This document shows positions 62,448-64,000 of a DNA stretch of 64,000 nt, piece by piece. The first letter of the stretch is position 1, and the number at the start of each line of letters is the position of its first letter. This DNA is from Kudoa neothunni (lineage: Eukaryota > Cnidaria): the NCBI GenBank assembly GCA_964304625.1, contig OZ199838.1, positions 3,658,001-3,722,000 of the forward strand, written 5' to 3'. Below the pieces are notes generated by a model. That model had not been told where the DNA came from. It did no database searches and saw only the letters and a program-made list of their open reading frames with translations. Position numbers and translations under genes: made by a program.

Positions 62448-64000
62448 TTTTATGATATTTTTGATAGGTATATAATTAAATTATTGGAAGTAGTGTAATC
62501 ACTAAGACAATTTTAATGTATTTACGAAGATTATAATCAATTAATAATTAATGAGGGATTTTGTCGAGAAAATATTATTGTTGTATCATTTTGCCACATG
62601 ACAATTCTATTGATCATACATACGTTGAATTGGTCATGTATTTCTAGTTAAATCAATTCTAAAGGGCTGAAATTAATAAACTTTCTTTATTGGGCACTAA
62701 TCGGATGGGGCGTTCTACCGTGTTAATCCAGTTCGTGGTGTTTCGCCGTTAAACTGTTAATTTATCGGTCTAGAGCCATAGCATTTCTGTTTTTCTCTTA
62801 TTAATAGCATATTTTCATTACATGATACATATATTGTATATTGTTAGAGGCCGTATAAAGACTATTGAAAAATTCATATGGATCAGCAGTTATTAATTTA
62901 TTTCTTTAGGGTATTCAGGGTATTCACATGCAGAATTTCGACATGATGCGTCAATCTAGACTTTAAAAATCTATTTTCATATTCACCCTTAACATAAGAA
63001 CAAACGAAAATATTTCCAGATAAAACTTTTAAGTAAATTATTTTAGAGACATAAAACAATTAATGTAAGTGGTTATCAGCCTCATATTGTCATACAGTAA
63101 GTAGTACGCACTTTCATCGGTACCACGTATTCGAAGTTTATATTGCGTGAAACGTTTTATAATATTTTTGTGATTGTAAAAAGATAAAAATCATAAAATA
63201 TAATTTTAATTAAACTAGGTAGGGTAGGAAATTTCCAATATGTTATATCACGTGACTAACATACAATATGCACTTTTCTCGATTAAACCACATAGATTAG
63301 ATTGTTCTATTGGAGGCAAGGGAAATTTTTTTATTTTGACGATTGAATTTTTGAGATATCTATTAAAAAACGATCATTTCCATACAATGTTAGTTGCCAA
63401 TTAAAGAATATTATAGATGCATATAAATAATGATTTTACGATTTAAATGTAAAAAATTTTTTTTATTGCGCTAAAAAGTGAATAAGACCCAAAATAATAT
63501 TTCTAATTTTGTTGGAACTCACCATTCACTAAATTTTATCTCAATGTAAAAGGGTATAAATATTATATCAATAAATAGGATTAAAACAAAAAATGCGAAT
63601 TATTTTTCGCCAAAATAATATTAACAATGTTTTTTGTTATTCTAATTAAATAAAAAGGATAATAACCATGCAGAAAAATAAAGACAACACAACCCTAATT
63701 TACTGAGCACGCACTTAGAACGTATTATCGGTTGTCTACTGTAACGTGAACCTCCCATTTCCAATCGTTTAATTAATCCCTGAAAACAAGCGAATGGGGA
63801 TTTAAAATAGATGTTTACATGATGTAATAGAATTATAGAAATATCCAGTGATTTATCAATCTAAGCATGATTAGATGACGCTATCAAAAAACATAAACTG
63901 AGTAGACAACTATCATAGCAAGAAAAAATATACTTGTAATAATCGTCTTCCTAATGAGGATCTTTTAAGATTATAATGAAGGGGGTTCGATGTAGGCAAA
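62448..64000. other. Gene-free window end with old repeat
   Basis: No gene. It includes the second copy of the dispersed repeat (63395-63620). Confidence 0.45.
63395..63620. repeat. Diverged dispersed repeat, copy 2
   Basis: Collinear blocks shared with 4330-4560 (TTAGTTGCCAATTAAA, AGATGCA, CCATTCACTAAATTTTATCT). Old, with indels; ends unknown. Confidence 0.5.

Overview
This is nuclear eukaryotic DNA. It is strongly AT-rich, its protein-coding genes are split by very short GT...AG introns (mostly about 38-70 nt), and there is no operon structure. The conserved genes (a FANCD2-like DNA repair protein, a glia maturation factor, POP1, a 26S proteasome ATPase, mitochondrial EF-Tu, a C2H2 zinc-finger protein with a TGEKP linker) together with Merlin, Tc1/mariner, piggyBac, hAT and MULE transposons point to an animal, most likely one with a simplified genome and tiny introns such as a parasitic lineage (orthonectid-like or myxozoan-like). 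The window alone does not fix the taxon. A run of 200 N (54075-54274) marks an assembly gap.

Layout. 0-6.3 kb: no gene seen; miniature transposons, one nested in another. 6.3-18.6 kb: two tandem paralogues (A, 6294-10918; B, 16630-18597) that I read as membrane-anchored proteins of the CD39/ecto-apyrase (NTPDase) fold in which the apyrase conserved regions are degraded. Copy A has a piggyBac element inside one intron, and dead hAT and MULE transposases lie between the copies. 18.6-25.35 kb: essentially gene-free. 25.35-29.8 kb: POP1 (RNase P/MRP subunit) followed by a five-finger C2H2 gene. 31.1-32.6 kb: a complete-looking but frameshifted Tc1/mariner element with iterated terminal repeats. 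34.4-38.95 kb: PSMC6/Rpt4 (minus) and mitochondrial EF-Tu (plus) arranged head to head; PSMC6 carries a hAT MITE in an intron. 42.5-50.1 kb: FANCD2-like gene (minus), with a MITE in an intron. 54.6-60.84 kb: a transposon cluster (piggyBac relic, hAT MITE, piggyBac with a Merlin element nested in it). 61.76-62.45 kb: a complete small gene for glia maturation factor (minus).

The housekeeping genes are functionally unrelated (tRNA/rRNA processing, protein degradation, mitochondrial translation, cross-link repair, actin branching) and are not a pathway cluster. The most unusual item is the tandem pair of catalytically degenerate CD39-like membrane proteins. The transposon boundaries (TTAA, TA and 8-bp target duplications) are unusually readable and allow relative dating of nested insertions. 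Protein identifications are by eye from family knowledge; no database search was run.
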